Position numbers and translations under genes: made by a program. This document shows, one piece after another, positions 34,401-48,103 of a stretch of 64,000 nt of DNA. The stretch is from Rhopalosiphum padi (lineage: Eukaryota > Arthropoda > Insecta > Hemiptera > Aphididae): positions 12,462,001 through 12,526,000 of the forward strand of contig NC_083600.1 of assembly GCF_020882245.1 (NCBI RefSeq), read 5' to 3'. The notes below the pieces were generated by a model. The model was not told where the DNA came from. It saw nothing but the letters and a program-made list of their open reading frames with translations, and ran no database searches. The first letter of the stretch is position 1, and each line of letters begins with the position of its first letter.

Positions 34401-37400
34401 TTAATTGCATACTTTAAGTTTTTTAGTTCATTAAATTCACAGTCCTAGGCTAATATATATATATATATATATATATAAATTATGTATAATAAAATCACTA
34501 AAAAACACCTCTAAATAGCAAACATTTACTTCAGGAACAATCTTTTAACTGAACCTTCTGAATAGGAGTAGTCTATCATAACTAATATACCCAAGTTAAT
34601 TAATATTCAATTAAATGTTTAAATTTTGGGTTGTGTTCATTAAAATTAATATCAGTTTATTAGTATTAATATAAATAGTTGTACTTATAATGTTTTTTCA
34701 TGATTTCTTTTATGATATTTTTTATTGAAACTTAATAGTAATTAATATTATTATTTGCATTAACTGTATTTTTATTATAAATATTTTAAATTGCAGTTAA
34801 TCCAATTTTTAGTTACCCTAAGACAACCTAGTACTAATAATACATTGTGCCGAGAAGTAAAAAATAATGTCAGGTATGTTCTCCCTATTATGCATCATAA
34901 AGCATCAGAAAAGACAAATTCTGGAGAAACATTTACTGTGAGTTTTTATTATTTTTTATATATAAATTAAAGGTCTTATTTTATATTTATAAAATATATT
35001 TTACTATTGAAAAGAATCCCAAGTATAAACCATCTACGTCATCTGGGCCTGTAATTCACGAATTAGATGCTGCTGATGTCCTCAATTCAAACGAAGATAG
35101 TAAAATTCATCAAAGAATTCTTAAGTAAATTTTTTAATTTATTATAAAAATAAAATTTTTTCTAAATAAATATAGTATTATTATTTTGTTAATTATAGTG
35201 AAGCAGTAGAACCAGAAGGTGTGGTACTTAGTCCTAGCAGTGTATCACAAATGTTAAGTAGTCCTGGTGGTTCAACAGTTGAAGAGGTATTTGCTCCAAA
35301 TGAAATCATAATGAACTCGCCATTAGATGATTTGATCAGAGAAGTGTCAGTATCTCCTACTGAAGAATTATTTGAACCAAAAACAACTATTGTGACTGTT
35401 CCTTCATTTAATCCAGTAACAAAGATTAATAAAACCAGTAATAAAATATCTAAAAAAAGGACAAAAAAAGATATTAATCCTTCAAAGAAAAAAAAGATAA
35501 ATATTGCTGATAATGTTCAAAATCAAGAACCTACACCTTCAGCAGTACCATACATCATTAAAGTAGAACCAATGGGAGATGATCCACCAGTAATTTCTAT
35601 TCCTGACATGGATTTTGTTGAGCCTGAAGTGTAAGTGTAAATTTTAAATATAATTATTATTAGTTATTTCATATTGTATATTCTAGTAAGATACTAATAA
35701 TAATTAAGGTCTGATTAATTTTCTTGAAGTGACTGGTGAAATATAAGTTAATATTTTAAATATTTTCAATTTTAAGTTATATGATTTAATTCTTAATGTT
35801 TTATATCTGCAAACGTTTTTCATGAGTTCTTGGGACTCTGTTTCCTGTTTTATAATATCATTTATATTTACTCTTAACAATATATCTATCAAAACAATAA
35901 CACACATAGATTGACATTTAGCTGAAGTTCATGCAGTCTAATGTTAAATTTTTTTGATGTTCAAAAATTTAAATTAAATATGTATTTTTAATATTTGAAT
36001 TGAATTTTGATGTATTTGTATGACCCTTTTTAAATGTTTCCCCTAGTTGGTTATAAGATTTTTGTAATGAATGAATTAATATTTTTTATTAAATATTATG
36101 GATAATATAATTTTAATTGTGTACACTTAAATATTTAGTTGTTCCTTTTTGTATATATTTTGTTTTCTGTTTCAGAACTATTTCTAATAATGATGATTTA
36201 TGGAATAATGAAACAACTTCAAATTCTGATAATATGCAGCTTGCTAACCCAGAACCTAGGCAAGTTAATATATGTGACGGGAGCAGTTCTGTTTCACCAA
36301 ATTACCTTAATAATGTTGTACAAAAGTATGATGTTACCTAATTATTATTTTGTTTTGGATAATGATAAATAGTGTCTAAACTATGAGTTCCAATTTATTA
36401 CATTTTCATTTTTAGGGTGAAAAATCATTTATTTATAATCAATTATTTTTAATTAATAATTTTAAAGAAGTTTACCTTAAAATTTCAAATTATGTATTTA
36501 GTAGTGAGTGATTGACTATATATTTAATTTTTATTTATATTTTTTATTTATAAATTGACATTTTTGGTATATATACCGATGTATTTCAAATAATAGTATA
36601 AGTCTCTCTAATATTCTATATAACAGACAATACATACTTTTTGCAGGCGTGAAAAAAAAAATAATTATGCTGTTATGTTAGCTCTGTATAAATTATTTTT
36701 TTTTTTTGCAGGGAAGCTGTTTCTAAACAAATTGATTTGGTTCAAGCTGACTTGGAAAGTTTATTGAAAGGATTAAATGATAAATACACATTTGACGCAA
36801 ATATGTTTCTTAATGTAAGTACATTTTTTTTTCAATAATAATAGTTTTTGAAAGTTAATTAAAATTTTTATTTAGTTCATTAATGATGATCCTACAAATT
36901 TAAATTTGCCTATAACATCAGAAGAACAGACACTCAATGACGGTATGTACTGATTCTATCTTTACATTTAGGGTATAATTTTGTGATATGGCTTGGTAAA
37001 CGTAAATTTTTTTAGCTTTCCCATAATTGTACATTCAATATTCAATTGTAAAAAATATATATTAAGAAATTATCCATATTAATAAGTACTCTTTTTGAAA
37101 TTTAGTATAATTTAAAATATTTATACTGTTTTAATATTTAATAATTAATGATTTATGGTTTGATTATATTTTAGCCAAAAATGGGTTGAATGTTACACCA
37201 GATAATCAAATTGTATCATGTCTATCGCCGAATACGTATGATCTAAATGATTTAATGACAGCTTCAGCAGACTGGACGATACCTAACACTCCCATGTCGT
37301 TTGATTCATCTTATGAAAATGATGTATTAAATACTCCAGTTATAACTGATTCTTTATTAAACACTGACTCACTTTATCCAAGTATTTCCTCACCAGAAAA

Positions 37401-37404
37401 ATAA
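31490..37404 (+). CDS. Hsf: Heat shock factor, eleven coding exons
   Basis: Exons: 31490-31600, 31747-31852, 32966-33102, 33177-33371, 34797-34937, 35015-35124, 35199-35630, 36176-36325, 36712-36814, 36876-36942, 37175-37404 (593 codons; GT-AG and phases agree). Residues about 12-115 form the winged-helix DNA-binding domain (FLRKLWTLVCSQETDNVIKW, FCKVLPRYFKHNNF, SFVRQLHIYGF). Residues about 120-195 form the trimerising heptad repeats (KMLDSKFTAMKHENECLWRE, VIRQKHMKQQ), followed by LIQFLVTLRQPS. The C-terminal half is Ser/Thr/Pro/Asp-rich with a lysine-rich cluster (about residues 350-372, possible nuclear signal) and a late heptad segment (DLVQADLESLLKGL). The final exon is acidic and hydrophobic, as in activation domains. 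The role is a trimeric nuclear activator of chaperone genes after stress. The recognition helix has QLH where QLN is usual. Confidence 0.93.
33560..33835 (+). repeat. Possible 3' end of a non-LTR retrotransposon or SINE
   Basis: In an HSF intron, CAATGGAGACCAAATTACAC is followed by TCATAATTTTATCAAAATCG, then GGTAGTTCTGGAGTGCATCG, and a tail near TTTATATAAAGATATAT. The phrase TCAAAATCGGT-AGT--TGGAG-T-ATCGC is a common 3' end in insect non-LTR elements as I recall them. There is no ORF. Confidence 0.4.
34451..34478. repeat. (TA)n microsatellite
   Basis: A run of TA dinucleotides in the HSF intron between the exons at 33177-33371 and 34797-34937. Confidence 0.9.
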
Positions 37405-40400
37405 TTTAGTCATAGCTAAGTATAGCTAAAGTTAATTATATATAAAATTTTTTGTTAATTTGTTAATATTTTGATGTCATTAAGATCAAATTTTGTTGTA
37501 AAAAAAAAAAATTATCTTTTTCTGATGTAAAGTTTTATTTTTATCAAATTAATTATACCTATTTTCTTTTCTCCGTTCACATTTACATAATTCAATTAAA
37601 TAAAATGTTTTTTTTTTTATTATTTATTTAGATTTACATATACAATGCAATTTAATGTTATTGATTTGTATTATGTATCTTACAAATTCATACATATTAT
37701 TTACTTCAATTTAACTAATTTTAATAATTAATAAAATTATAACAATTTTTTTAAAATTATTTAATACTTTCATGATGTTTCAGATTTTAGAATAACGAAA
37801 ATGTTTGATAAAATATAATAATGTAAAATACATAAGTTTATAACTAATAGGTAATAGTATAACTTGTTATATGTTGTCATACAAATATTTAATTCCTAGT
37901 TTGTTTAATTTATCAATAAATGTTTCTATTTATAACTATTTTTTGTCTAGATAACAATGTGATTTATTTAAATTCATCAACACAACAATAATAATATATT
38001 ATTAATTTAATATTTAATTAATAAATAAAATTAATAATACAATTAATAATACAATTAAAATTTTAACATTTTATCTTTACAATTAACAAGTAGGATGTGT
38101 TTAAAAATATGTTTAAGTTAATTGGATGGATTTATTAAAAATTCTAAATATTTTTGACTATGAAAAATATTTAGTATTTCAATCAACAATAAATGCATCT
38201 TATACAAGAAAAAAAATATTTTTAAAATATTAATACATATTAATTTAAGTACTATTTTGTTTTGTTGTAAATAATTATTTAAAAATAGTTGTTACAGTAA
38301 AGTTAAGAAGTTTATATATTATATATAAATTATACACTGATAAAACAAAGTTTATTATACAACTTAATTATTGTGTATTTAACTTGACCAATGATAATCT
38401 TATATAATATAAAGAATAAATAATGTATTGGAAGATATTGAAAATATTGAGAAGTTTGCTTCATATGTTGATTATTTCTTTTTACTTGATACTTGAAATT
38501 TTGCTATAATTATTATTAATTTATACATTAAAACTTTAATATTTTTAATAATGTAATACTTTGAATTTTAATATATTCAAAAGGTGAATGTATAGTATAC
38601 ACAACAGACAACAGTTAATATAGATTTATTAGTATAAAAAATCCAGACAATCTTTTTACTTTGATAGGCCTCTGTATAGGTGGTTAAGCTATTCCATAAG
38701 ATGTTTTTCATGTTTTAAAAAAACAATTATGAATAGATGCATTTCCATTATTTTAATAGAAAAGGAAAAAAATTTGAAAATATTTTTATGAAATAATAAT
38801 AAATGTGCAAGTATAAATTAAGTATAATATTCAATTTAAGTAGTCCGTGTATAATCACAATTTATTTCTTAGGAATTAATTTCTATTGGAACAAATAAAA
38901 TATTATAATTAATAAATAGTGAGTTCATGAAAGTTAGAAAATAAAGTTTGTTATTTTTACCAATTTTTAGTTTTGAGCGAATCAAGTTATGTAAACTATA
39001 CCAATAAGGTATACAATAAAAGAATTATCTTTACTTTTTAAAAGTATAAATAAAAAAAAAAAAAAGTAATTCAATGGAAAATGTACAGAAAATATTACTG
39101 ATTTTAGCAATTTTAATTGTATTTGAAATTATTCATTATGTGTAGATTATAATAATTTATAATTATTGGCATAATATGACTAATATTCAGTTAACAGAAT
39201 CTTATAAGTTATAGGTAACTTAAAGCATATAGGAGAATTTATATAGATCCAAATTGTGTTTACTAAAAAATTTATAGTATATAATCATTGTTCATTGCTT
39301 ATAATGTAAAATTTTAAAATTGTTGAGTTTTAAATTAGGCATAACAATTTAAAGTAGAGGCCTAGCAATAAATGTAGATAGGTAGGTAATGTAATTTTGT
39401 GACTGTAGGTAGTATTCAACTATATTACAGTATTTTTTTTGATACCTACCTACTTACTTATTTACCTTTAAAACTTTAAAAGTTTTGTAAAATAATTCAA
39501 GAAAGTTAGGTACCTAGTTAGTTAGAAACCTACCTAGTTATGAATAGACATAAGTTTATGAAAATTATGTAAAATCATTTTTATTAGTTTGAATCCTAAA
39601 ATATCAAAATACTGGCAAAAAAGACCCTGCGAGAAATTTTTAAAACATAATCTTAAATAAAATAAATATAAATGTTGTAACTATTATAATTATAATATGA
39701 TTTTTGTTGTAAGCTTAACAACCAATGTTACAACAATCTTTAACAATTAAATATAAATATAAAAATTAATGGAACAAAATTGTATTAGCTAATTAATAAT
39801 TTGATTAGTGAATAATAGGTATGTGGCATATGCAATTAAATTAATTATTTTTTGGTTCGGTTATGGATATCGAATTTAGAACACACAAATATTATAGAAA
39901 TATACTATGGGTATTAGGTAGTTTTACGGTAAGATTTAGCAGGTATTTCAACCGAAATTCCTTCGAATTTATATTTTGTTTAGTATACCCTATGTAGTAT
40001 ATAGGTATTTTTAATATTTATTAACGGTTACCTGCTTTTTGATCATAAAACATTTACGCATTTTACCCGAATGTAAAAATTAAAATAAATCCTAATATAC
40101 CTATATCTATAACTATATTTTGAAATTGTGCTAATAATTTATTTTAAATGGCCTATGTTACTATAACAATAGGTACTCTACATTTATCGCTTTTTTTTTC
40201 AAAAATGTTGTAAAGTCCTATTTGTATGCTAATTATAATGTTTTTATAGACGTTTTGATGTATAGGTACGTGAATTATATTATGTAATACATGGTAATTA
40301 ATAGTTGAGTGGGCAGACCTATACGTTATACCTACGCCTTCGACATAATACGCGTGGTAGCTACGTTCAATTAATTCGAGTAGGTACCTTGCTTTCCGTC

Positions 40401-40851
40401 TACTTCTAGTCGACCTGAAAGCCGGACGCGATCGGCAACGATGACAGTATTAAAATATAGTATAATATTGTTTACACCTACCTATGCAATATTATATAAC
40501 AATGCAGTATATATATTTGGGATGCTACGCGAACATTAAAATATGTTAAAATAGTAAATTGAATAATATTAATCTCTCACTATATAATATATACACAATA
40601 TAATTATCATATACCTTTGGGCTTTGGGAATAATACAATTTTTTCTTCCAATTTTGTACTTAAAAAGTAATTACAGTTAAATTTGAGAGTCATTTATATT
40701 ATTATATATTATGTAGATTCGAATTATTTATTCTAAATGCTCAGTTGAGGTTTATAGTGTGTTGTATCATGCCTATCGATAGTTTATTTCATCCCTGTAA
40801 CTATGCGATTAGACAATAATATTCGTTTTGGCACATCGATTCAATTAATTA
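37405..40851. other. Convergent intergenic region between Hsf and charlatan
   Basis: An HSF poly(A) signal AATAAA lies at 37599-37604. A charlatan poly(A) signal lies at 40783-40788 (TTTATT on plus), 64 bases past its stop. The rest is AT-rich, with no gene or recognisable element. Confidence 0.55.
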
Positions 40852-43800
40852 TTATATTTGAATAGAACTCTGAGAATCCGTTACGCCCGTCATTGGCCAA
40901 ACGACAATTACGTCATTTTTGTCTGCAGTTTCCTCGGATTGTTCGGGCGACGACGGTATTGGCGATGTCTGTGTACGACGAGACCTTACGCTTTTGCTAA
41001 AGAAAAAAAAACAATATTAACACAAATAACATGACGTAATTACGTAAGTATAATTTAATAACAATGTTTCAGACATAATATATCGAATATTTGAATGTAA
41101 TAACGTAATATTATATGGTTTCGTGCCATTATATGTACTATGTTCATGGCTATATAGGTACTATACGTCTATACCTACCTATACTAATTAGTTCTGAGTT
41201 TCTGACTTATAAATAGTAGTAGAATAATAATTACTGTGTAGTTATTTTGTAATTATTACCGCAGACCGCATCGAGCACTACACAAACTTTGGTAGTATAT
41301 ATTATATTCCTAGCAGGTATATAGCGCATCGTGTTAATCAAATTAGACCCAGTCACCTACACTATTACACCGCCAATATTGTATTATTATAGGTATAATA
41401 TTTATTTATGTAATTAGTTATAACTTATAAATAATTAATACTTATACAAATTATAGGTGGATACTGGATAATATATTAATATGTATACACGATTTGAGGT
41501 CTTAATCATAAAAAAGTGGACGGAAAGTATAATTATATATTTTCGATATTTTATAGTTGGTAAACGAACAATACTTATGAGAAATTTTGTATAAAAAGTT
41601 GGGCGGATAAGTTAATGTTACCCCTTCATCAAAACGAAAATTTGGTGTGCAGCACTGTTGGTAATGTGCTGGCACTGTGGTGTAATGAACATTTTACCAT
41701 ACTTAACCTAAACAATTTAGGCTATACGGTAAAATAAAATAATTGAACAAAACTCCCCAATAGGTTTTCCACTGTGTAGTATGACTAGTATGTAGAGCAT
41801 TATGCAAAGGTTGCTATTCAATTATTATTTAGTTATCACTATGTATTCATAATGTCCAATCGTATGAATCATTTTTTTTTTTTGAAGGTCAATCTTAGAA
41901 ATTTACCAGTTGGCAGTTGTCACTCACCCACCGTCATTAATCATTACGATTGGTTAATCGTATAACATTACATATTTACATTTATAAAATAATTATATAA
42001 GATATAACTTCTACCAGTTACTAGGATCCAAGTTATTCACATAGGTATACCTACCCAAAACACCAAATTATTTAATTTTTTTTTAGAGTGGGGAGGGATG
42101 TGGAATGCCATCCTGCTCCAGAAGATTTTCGCAACTGATCATGTCTAGTATAGTTGTGAATTATCTATTCTCAGTTTATGTAGGGTAGGTATGTGCTGTA
42201 GATCCACGATGTTGATCAACTGATCAGAAACAATTACAAAAAATAATGATAGGGATTTAGGAAATTCAATAACTTTTACACTTATCTACATGTGAGTTGT
42301 ATTATGTAATATTATGCTTTGACTTAGTAATATGGACTATATCCATTGCACCTTCTCTGTACTAAGTTAAGATATTATAATACACTATTTTAACTATTTG
42401 TTTTGCAAAGCAAGATCATTCTGAATATCGAAAACGGAACTCACTGATTGTTTTCGGATTGATGGGCATACAGGTCGTCTTGGTCCTGAGCAATGTACGA
42501 ACATCGGCAGCACATTCGTTTGCTGTGTACTTTGAACACGTGGGTGGCCAATCGTTCAGCCCTAGCCGCTTTGTACTCGCAGAACACGCACTCATACGGT
42601 TTCATGTGGGTGTTGAGATGGCGTTTCAGACACCAATTGTCGACTCCCGACCACGGGCAAAACGTGCAGCAATACCGTTTCTCGAAGTATTTTTTTCCTA
42701 CTACCTTTGCCCTTCGGTTTCGTCGTCATCGCCGCCGTGCTCGTCGGCACTACCGAGTCCACCGACAGAATAGTATCTGGCGCAAACATCACCTATATCG
42801 AACATTCACGTGGTTATTAATTGAGTTATCACTATTATTTGTTGTCGTAAAGCCTGTATAGTTTAAACACGAACGCTATGACATTAAACGGTTTAGTAAT
42901 ATAGAATTTGTCCTACTATAAAATTTCTTAGGCGGTTAAAACGGAATACAAATACAATAATTATTAGCCAAAGTAGATATGATCATAAACATATAACCAC
43001 AAGACTTAAAAAGATAATGCAAAACGAAAACGTATTTTACCCATATTATTTAGATACGTATATAGTAATGCTATACATTAACATACCAACTCATTTTTTG
43101 TTTAAGAGTTATGCTAATTAATCTGGTTCAACATAATTTATTATTTAATAGCTTCGTATAAAATTAAAATTTTGATATCCAACCTGCTATCAATGGATTG
43201 ACCCACCACTCAGTGTCTTTAATAGAGAGATATTAATTTATATTAATAATAATATTCTAAATCCATTGATAACCAGTTACTATAGTTAGCACGCGTATTA
43301 AATATGCATCATAATATATAGGCATTATACAGTTTACGTTATACAACTCTGGACTTGTGCACCACTATATTATACCCTGTCCAGTGAGGGAACACGCTGG
43401 ACCCGATTAAAATCGGTTCTACTGAGCATCCTCGCGCAATGGCGCGTTATCTCGACGGACAGAGTATAATACATAGTTGTTGGCGTTTGTTGGGTTACGA
43501 TTTTTGCACACGTCCAATAAAAAAAAAAAAATCAAAATTCAACAACTCACCGGTTTTATCTGGTTAGTGGGTATCGGTATTTGTATAGTGTGCGTGCCGG
43601 TCTGTTCGTTAAAATTGACTACGGCGATATTGACGACCGTCTGCTGCTGCTGTTGTTGCTGCTGTTGTTGTTGATGGTCGTCCAGCACTAGAGTGGACAA
43701 GGTGGAATTGTTAGTGGTAATGATCGGCGCCGTGGCCAGCGGTTGTTCGTCGATCCGCCGGGACACGATGATCTGCGTCTCCGGTTCCAGCGGCGGTGGG

Positions 43801-44747
43801 TCGCCCGAGTACAGCGTCACTCTCTGCTGATGGTGTACCGCGGCCGCCGACTTGGCGAATGGATCGCGTTTTACTCGGCTCAAGCAGTACTCGTGTTCTC
43901 TGTGCATGCGCGTGTAGTGTTTCTTGACGTGGTCCGCCCGATTGAACTGCTTCTGACATATGTCGCACTGGAACGGTTTGTCCTCTTTGTGTATGTTCTC
44001 GTGTCTGGTGTACAGGTCCCGCCGGTCAGTGGCGTACGGACAGTGGGCGCAGTTGAATCGCTTCTGAGCGGTCTGCGTTTCCGTGTCAGCCGCGTTCAGT
44101 CGCATTTCGTCGTCGGCGACATCTTGTTCGGCGGACGTAGATACGGCGGATGCGGCTACGGCGGCGGCTGCTGTGGCGGCTGCGGCTGTGGCTATCGCCT
44201 TGTCTGCCGCTGCCTTCAACCGGCCCAGGTAGCTGGTGACCTCTTCGAGCACTGGGCTCTCCTTCCACGACTTCCGGCCAGCTTGTTGATGCGTCCCGTG
44301 TTCAGCCACCACGTTGTGTTGCCGGGCCAAGTGCAGGCGGATGCACTTTGTGTACGCACTCGCGTACGGACATTGTGGGCATTGGAACACCTTGACGTCG
44401 GCGTGTGTGCCCAGCCAGTGTTCGGCCACGCTGGAAAGTAGGCCCATTGAATCGCACTCCTGACACTTGAATAGTTTCTTGTCCACGTTGTAGCTACCGA
44501 TTTTTGACGTAGTCCACGCGATCGTTTCGTTACTGGTCACCCACGGGTCGTCCTCGGGCTGCGATTGTTCGACGAACGACTCGGCCGCGTCGTCGTTGTC
44601 GATCATGCTCAAGCCCTCTTCCACCATTTTGTACGCGTCTTGACCAGCAAACTGCCTGTCCTCAGACGACGATGTATCTTGCCCGTAAATTTTTTTCGTA
44701 ATTTCTTTGAACATGTCCTCGTAAATATCCATTTGCACATCTGCCAT
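40852..44747 (-). CDS. chn: Charlatan-like C2H2 zinc-finger protein (REST-related), three coding exons
   Basis: Exon 44747-43551 (399 codons) starts at the ATG following an in-frame TAG. The acidic N-terminus is IYEDMFKEITKKIYG. Fingers 1-4 follow (CQEC, CPQC, then FNCAHCPYATDRRDLYTRHE and FQCDICQKQFNRADHVKKHY) with an alanine-rich linker between 2 and 3, then an 11-glutamine run. The second exon ends at 42445 and encodes fingers 5-7 (YCCTFCPW, YECVFCEYKAARAERLATHV, CCRCSY). The last exon is 40996-40852, ending VIVVWPMTGVTDSQSSIQI. The acceptor of exon 2 is uncertain: 42792 gives plausible protein but loses frame at a seven-base A run (42690-42696), whereas 42704 keeps frame. I recall insect charlatan, a neural repressor likened to REST, with this finger series; naming is by memory. 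A 5' UTR acceptor lies at 44807-44808. Confidence 0.7.
43375..43464. mobile_element. Short TA-flanked MITE in charlatan intron 1
   Basis: This 90-bp element lies between TA at 43373-43374 and 43465-43466. Its ends are CCCTGTCCAGTGAGGGAACA and, reversed, CTCTGTCCGTCGAGATAACG. It is related to the MITE at 6895-7034. Confidence 0.6.
43627..43672 (-). repeat. CAA/CAG tract encoding polyglutamine
   Basis: Mixed CAG and CAA codons within charlatan exon 1 encode eleven glutamines. The mixed codons make it less prone to slippage than a pure run. Confidence 0.8.
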
Positions 44748-44806
44748 TGCGGGCTACCTATCATCTAATTCCACCAACTGGATCGTTGTACGGGGCACGC
44801 GTCACC

Positions 44807-47800
44807 CTAAATTCAAATATTTGAAACATTAAAACATATATATTGTTTTGTGTTGTACATAGTTATGAAAGTTGTAGTAAAATTAATAATCATAGTACTA
44901 TAGGTATACTTTGATGCGTTTCAATCGCCAACGTTTCAAATTTTACACTTCTTAGTCCTTATCATTTGAGAAGATAATTATAAATTAATTTAAATAACTA
45001 AAAAATAAAAATAGATTAACGTACATTTTAATACGATTACGATATTCTTCTAATAATATATGGCCAATCTTTATAAATATCTGATACCTATATTGAATTG
45101 ATTCGTATAAAACATCTGTTCCATCTTTTGCAAAATGATCTAAATAAATAAATCTAATTTTCTATCCCGTTTGCCTTGTACCACTAAGATATTGAAATTT
45201 AGGAGTATATTTTATTTAGATATAACATATTATATGATTTTACGAATTAAAATTGGATTATTTGATAGAACTAATATAATTGCAATTAAGCACAAAAATG
45301 TCTATTTTAATGCTATATTACTACCCCTTTATACAATTTATCAGAATATATTTGAAATATATATAATTTAATTATGTTATCATTAGTACAGTAGTAATTA
45401 TATTAAATAAATTAATAAATATTATACCTTAAAGTTTAAAGTTACATTAATAATTACTAATTATTTATGTGTATGACTTAAAATAATTGGAATAATATTC
45501 TATTATTTGTTTTAGATGTTATTTTTCAAATATTCTTTTAGTAATGCTGTTTTTAAAAGAGGTATCTTTTATCCATGTTAACTTTATTGCTATAAAATGC
45601 TATCAGGTATCAAAATTTCAACTATTTCTTAACTAGAATAAACAACGTTTTATTTTTTATATTTATTTATTATGTGTACACTTGTAGATAAAAACCTACG
45701 TCATACATTTTATATGAAAAAATAACACAGGCCATATTGTTTAGGAAGTTTATTTAGTGATGGAACTATAAAATGATAACGGTTTTTAATTATCATTATT
45801 TTATTGTATATAATGATAAAGTATTTGAAAATTATTAATTATTATTATGCGTAGAATAATTTATTCGTTGCATTGACGGCTACATATTATATTTTCACAT
45901 TCGGCAATTGTTTCATTTTATTAAAAAAAAAAATCAATATTTCATTATGTATACAAAAATGTTTTAGTTCATTGGATTCAAATTGAATATAACATCGATT
46001 ATGTGTGAGATAATTAGTGATAAATGCCGTTAAATATAACAATCGATTTTTAACTATATATATAAATATATATATTAGGTATTAGTAATAAACAATGTAA
46101 TTAAGTAGGCATATGCTGTTCACTCTTATTATTTTCTTTAGTTATCAGTTTATTGGTATTCTGATTTTTTTAATTTTCAAATTTACCTAAGATACATATT
46201 TTTAATTATATTTGCATTATAATATTTTTTTTCTAAGAAAAATTGTTTATTTCCAAGCTATTTTTTTATTTTGAAAATATTGCCTATTAAAATTAAATCG
46301 AGTAGTGTATGAATTATTAAAATGTATAATATATACTGAGGATTATTCATTAAAAATATCAAATATTATAATATGTAATATTGGATCTAGTATTTATTAT
46401 ACTTAGGAAAATTTTACAAATTAAAAATGAGATAGAGTAAAATAATATTAAATACAAACATTTTAAAATCAGCACACATCCGAATTTTGATTTAGGTACA
46501 CAAACATTTTTTGATAAATAATTTGATTAACATTTTAGAAAAGAATTGAATGATATTTATGTTTAAAAAAAAAAAAGAAAACGGTATCATTAATTATATA
46601 TTTATATATATACAATTAAAGTGTTTAAAAATGTTGTCCTCCATAAGTATTCTAAACAACAAAATTGTAATGAATTCATTATTAAAGAAAAATGGGGATG
46701 ATCATGCTAGATCAATTACCATATATAGGGTACAATTGTAAAGTACTATTCAATTGGAAGTTAATAATTCAGTTAGTACGTTTAGCAGTGATAAGAAATA
46801 TTATTAGGTAATATATAATAATTATTCCTATCGCATAATAATTAATAAATACTACAAAGAGTACAAAGAAATATTTTAAACGGGGATTTTTATTTTCCAA
46901 TGCAAATGTTCAATGGATAATGACGGACTAGTGCAGACATGTAGTTTAGTCAAGACCTACGTCGCAATAGCTTGCGAGTATATTTAATATCGATTTTGAA
47001 AACCTTCCTTAAAACAAAATACGATATACCTACATAATACTATTATTATTACATCACAATCAGTATTTGTTTGGTTACCTATACATCAATGTAGCACAAT
47101 TGCCTATCTAAGCGCCGTGTAACGAATTTGTCGACGTACCTACTACCACCCATGACGTCGCCGAATAAACTATAATAATATTAATATTTTTAATGTATAG
47201 AAGCTTTATATCATCGATCTAGACAGCGATGAATAATATTACTATAGCCTTCGATGTCATCACCACTGAAGATATACGTATTAACAAGTTGTTTCCACGT
47301 CTTCAGCGGAGTAGCTACAGCAAGGCTACAAAGGCAATATTGTCTCAGGGATCGGGGAATACATTTTTTTGGAGGCCTTACACGTGTAACAAGGGTACTG
47401 GCGAGACGATTGTCAAATATTTTGCTGACGAATTACGGTTAAAATTTAATCAATATAAATGTGATGGGTGTTTAATTCCTATTATATATGGCTGACGTAA
47501 ATATTTTGCCTCGGGGGCGCTGTAATGTGTATCTATGCCAACGCATGTCTTAACATTATAATAAAGACATATTTAAATAATGCAATAATATCATACACTT
47601 CGACTGTCACGTCGAATACAATACAAAATCGTGATAATCAATAAACCTGGAACGAACGCGTACCGCGCGCGGTACACACTTGTTGTGTGATAACGCGGCA
47701 CTGGTACGCTACACAGCATTATTATGACGACGAGATCGTTATATATCGTTTTAATATTTATATATGGTAATAAAGGCGTGTTACCGTTAGCTGGAGAGTT

Positions 47801-47900
47801 TATGAAGCGTCGAAGACGGGGATACACGTGTTACTATATACTCCCGAACGGACACGCCAATAATCATCCGTAATATCTTATATAATACAGCTGCGGCCGT
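44807..47900. other. AT-rich DNA upstream of charlatan exon 1
   Basis: Probably a 5' UTR intron of charlatan, because an acceptor (AATTTAG, read on minus) sits at 44807-44812. No coding exon was found. The plus ORF at 47229-47495 (88 codons) has no recognisable domain; its DNA is slightly richer in GC and could be an old transposon piece. Confidence 0.4.
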
Positions 47901-48029
47901 CGTCATATGGGTCTGTGTGTTATGTAGGTGGGTACAGTAATTTTCGGCCCACACCCGTATTATTTATTGCCATAAAATTTATTATAATAATAATTGTACC
48001 ATAATATCATATAATACCGTATAATATTG

Positions 48030-48067
48030 TCGTCGTCGTCGTCGTCGATGTTGTTGTTTTTGTTGTT

Positions 48068-48102
<35 letters not shown>

Positions 48103-48103
48103 C
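48030..48103. repeat. (GTC)n and (GTT)n triplet repeats
   Basis: GTC repeats are followed by a GTT run. Polyleucine or polyasparagine ORFs here are artefacts of the repeat. Confidence 0.9.

Noticed and set aside
42459..42861. Plus-strand ORFs of 104 and 122 codons
   Set aside because: Antisense of charlatan exon 2 (fingers 5-7).
43743..44441. Plus-strand 232-codon ORF
   Set aside because: It is the antisense shadow of the charlatan zinc-finger exon, whose C2H2 pattern is clear on the minus strand.
47229..47495. 88-codon plus ORF
   Set aside because: No recognisable motif, no splice context, and overlapping alternative ORF; not enough to call a gene.
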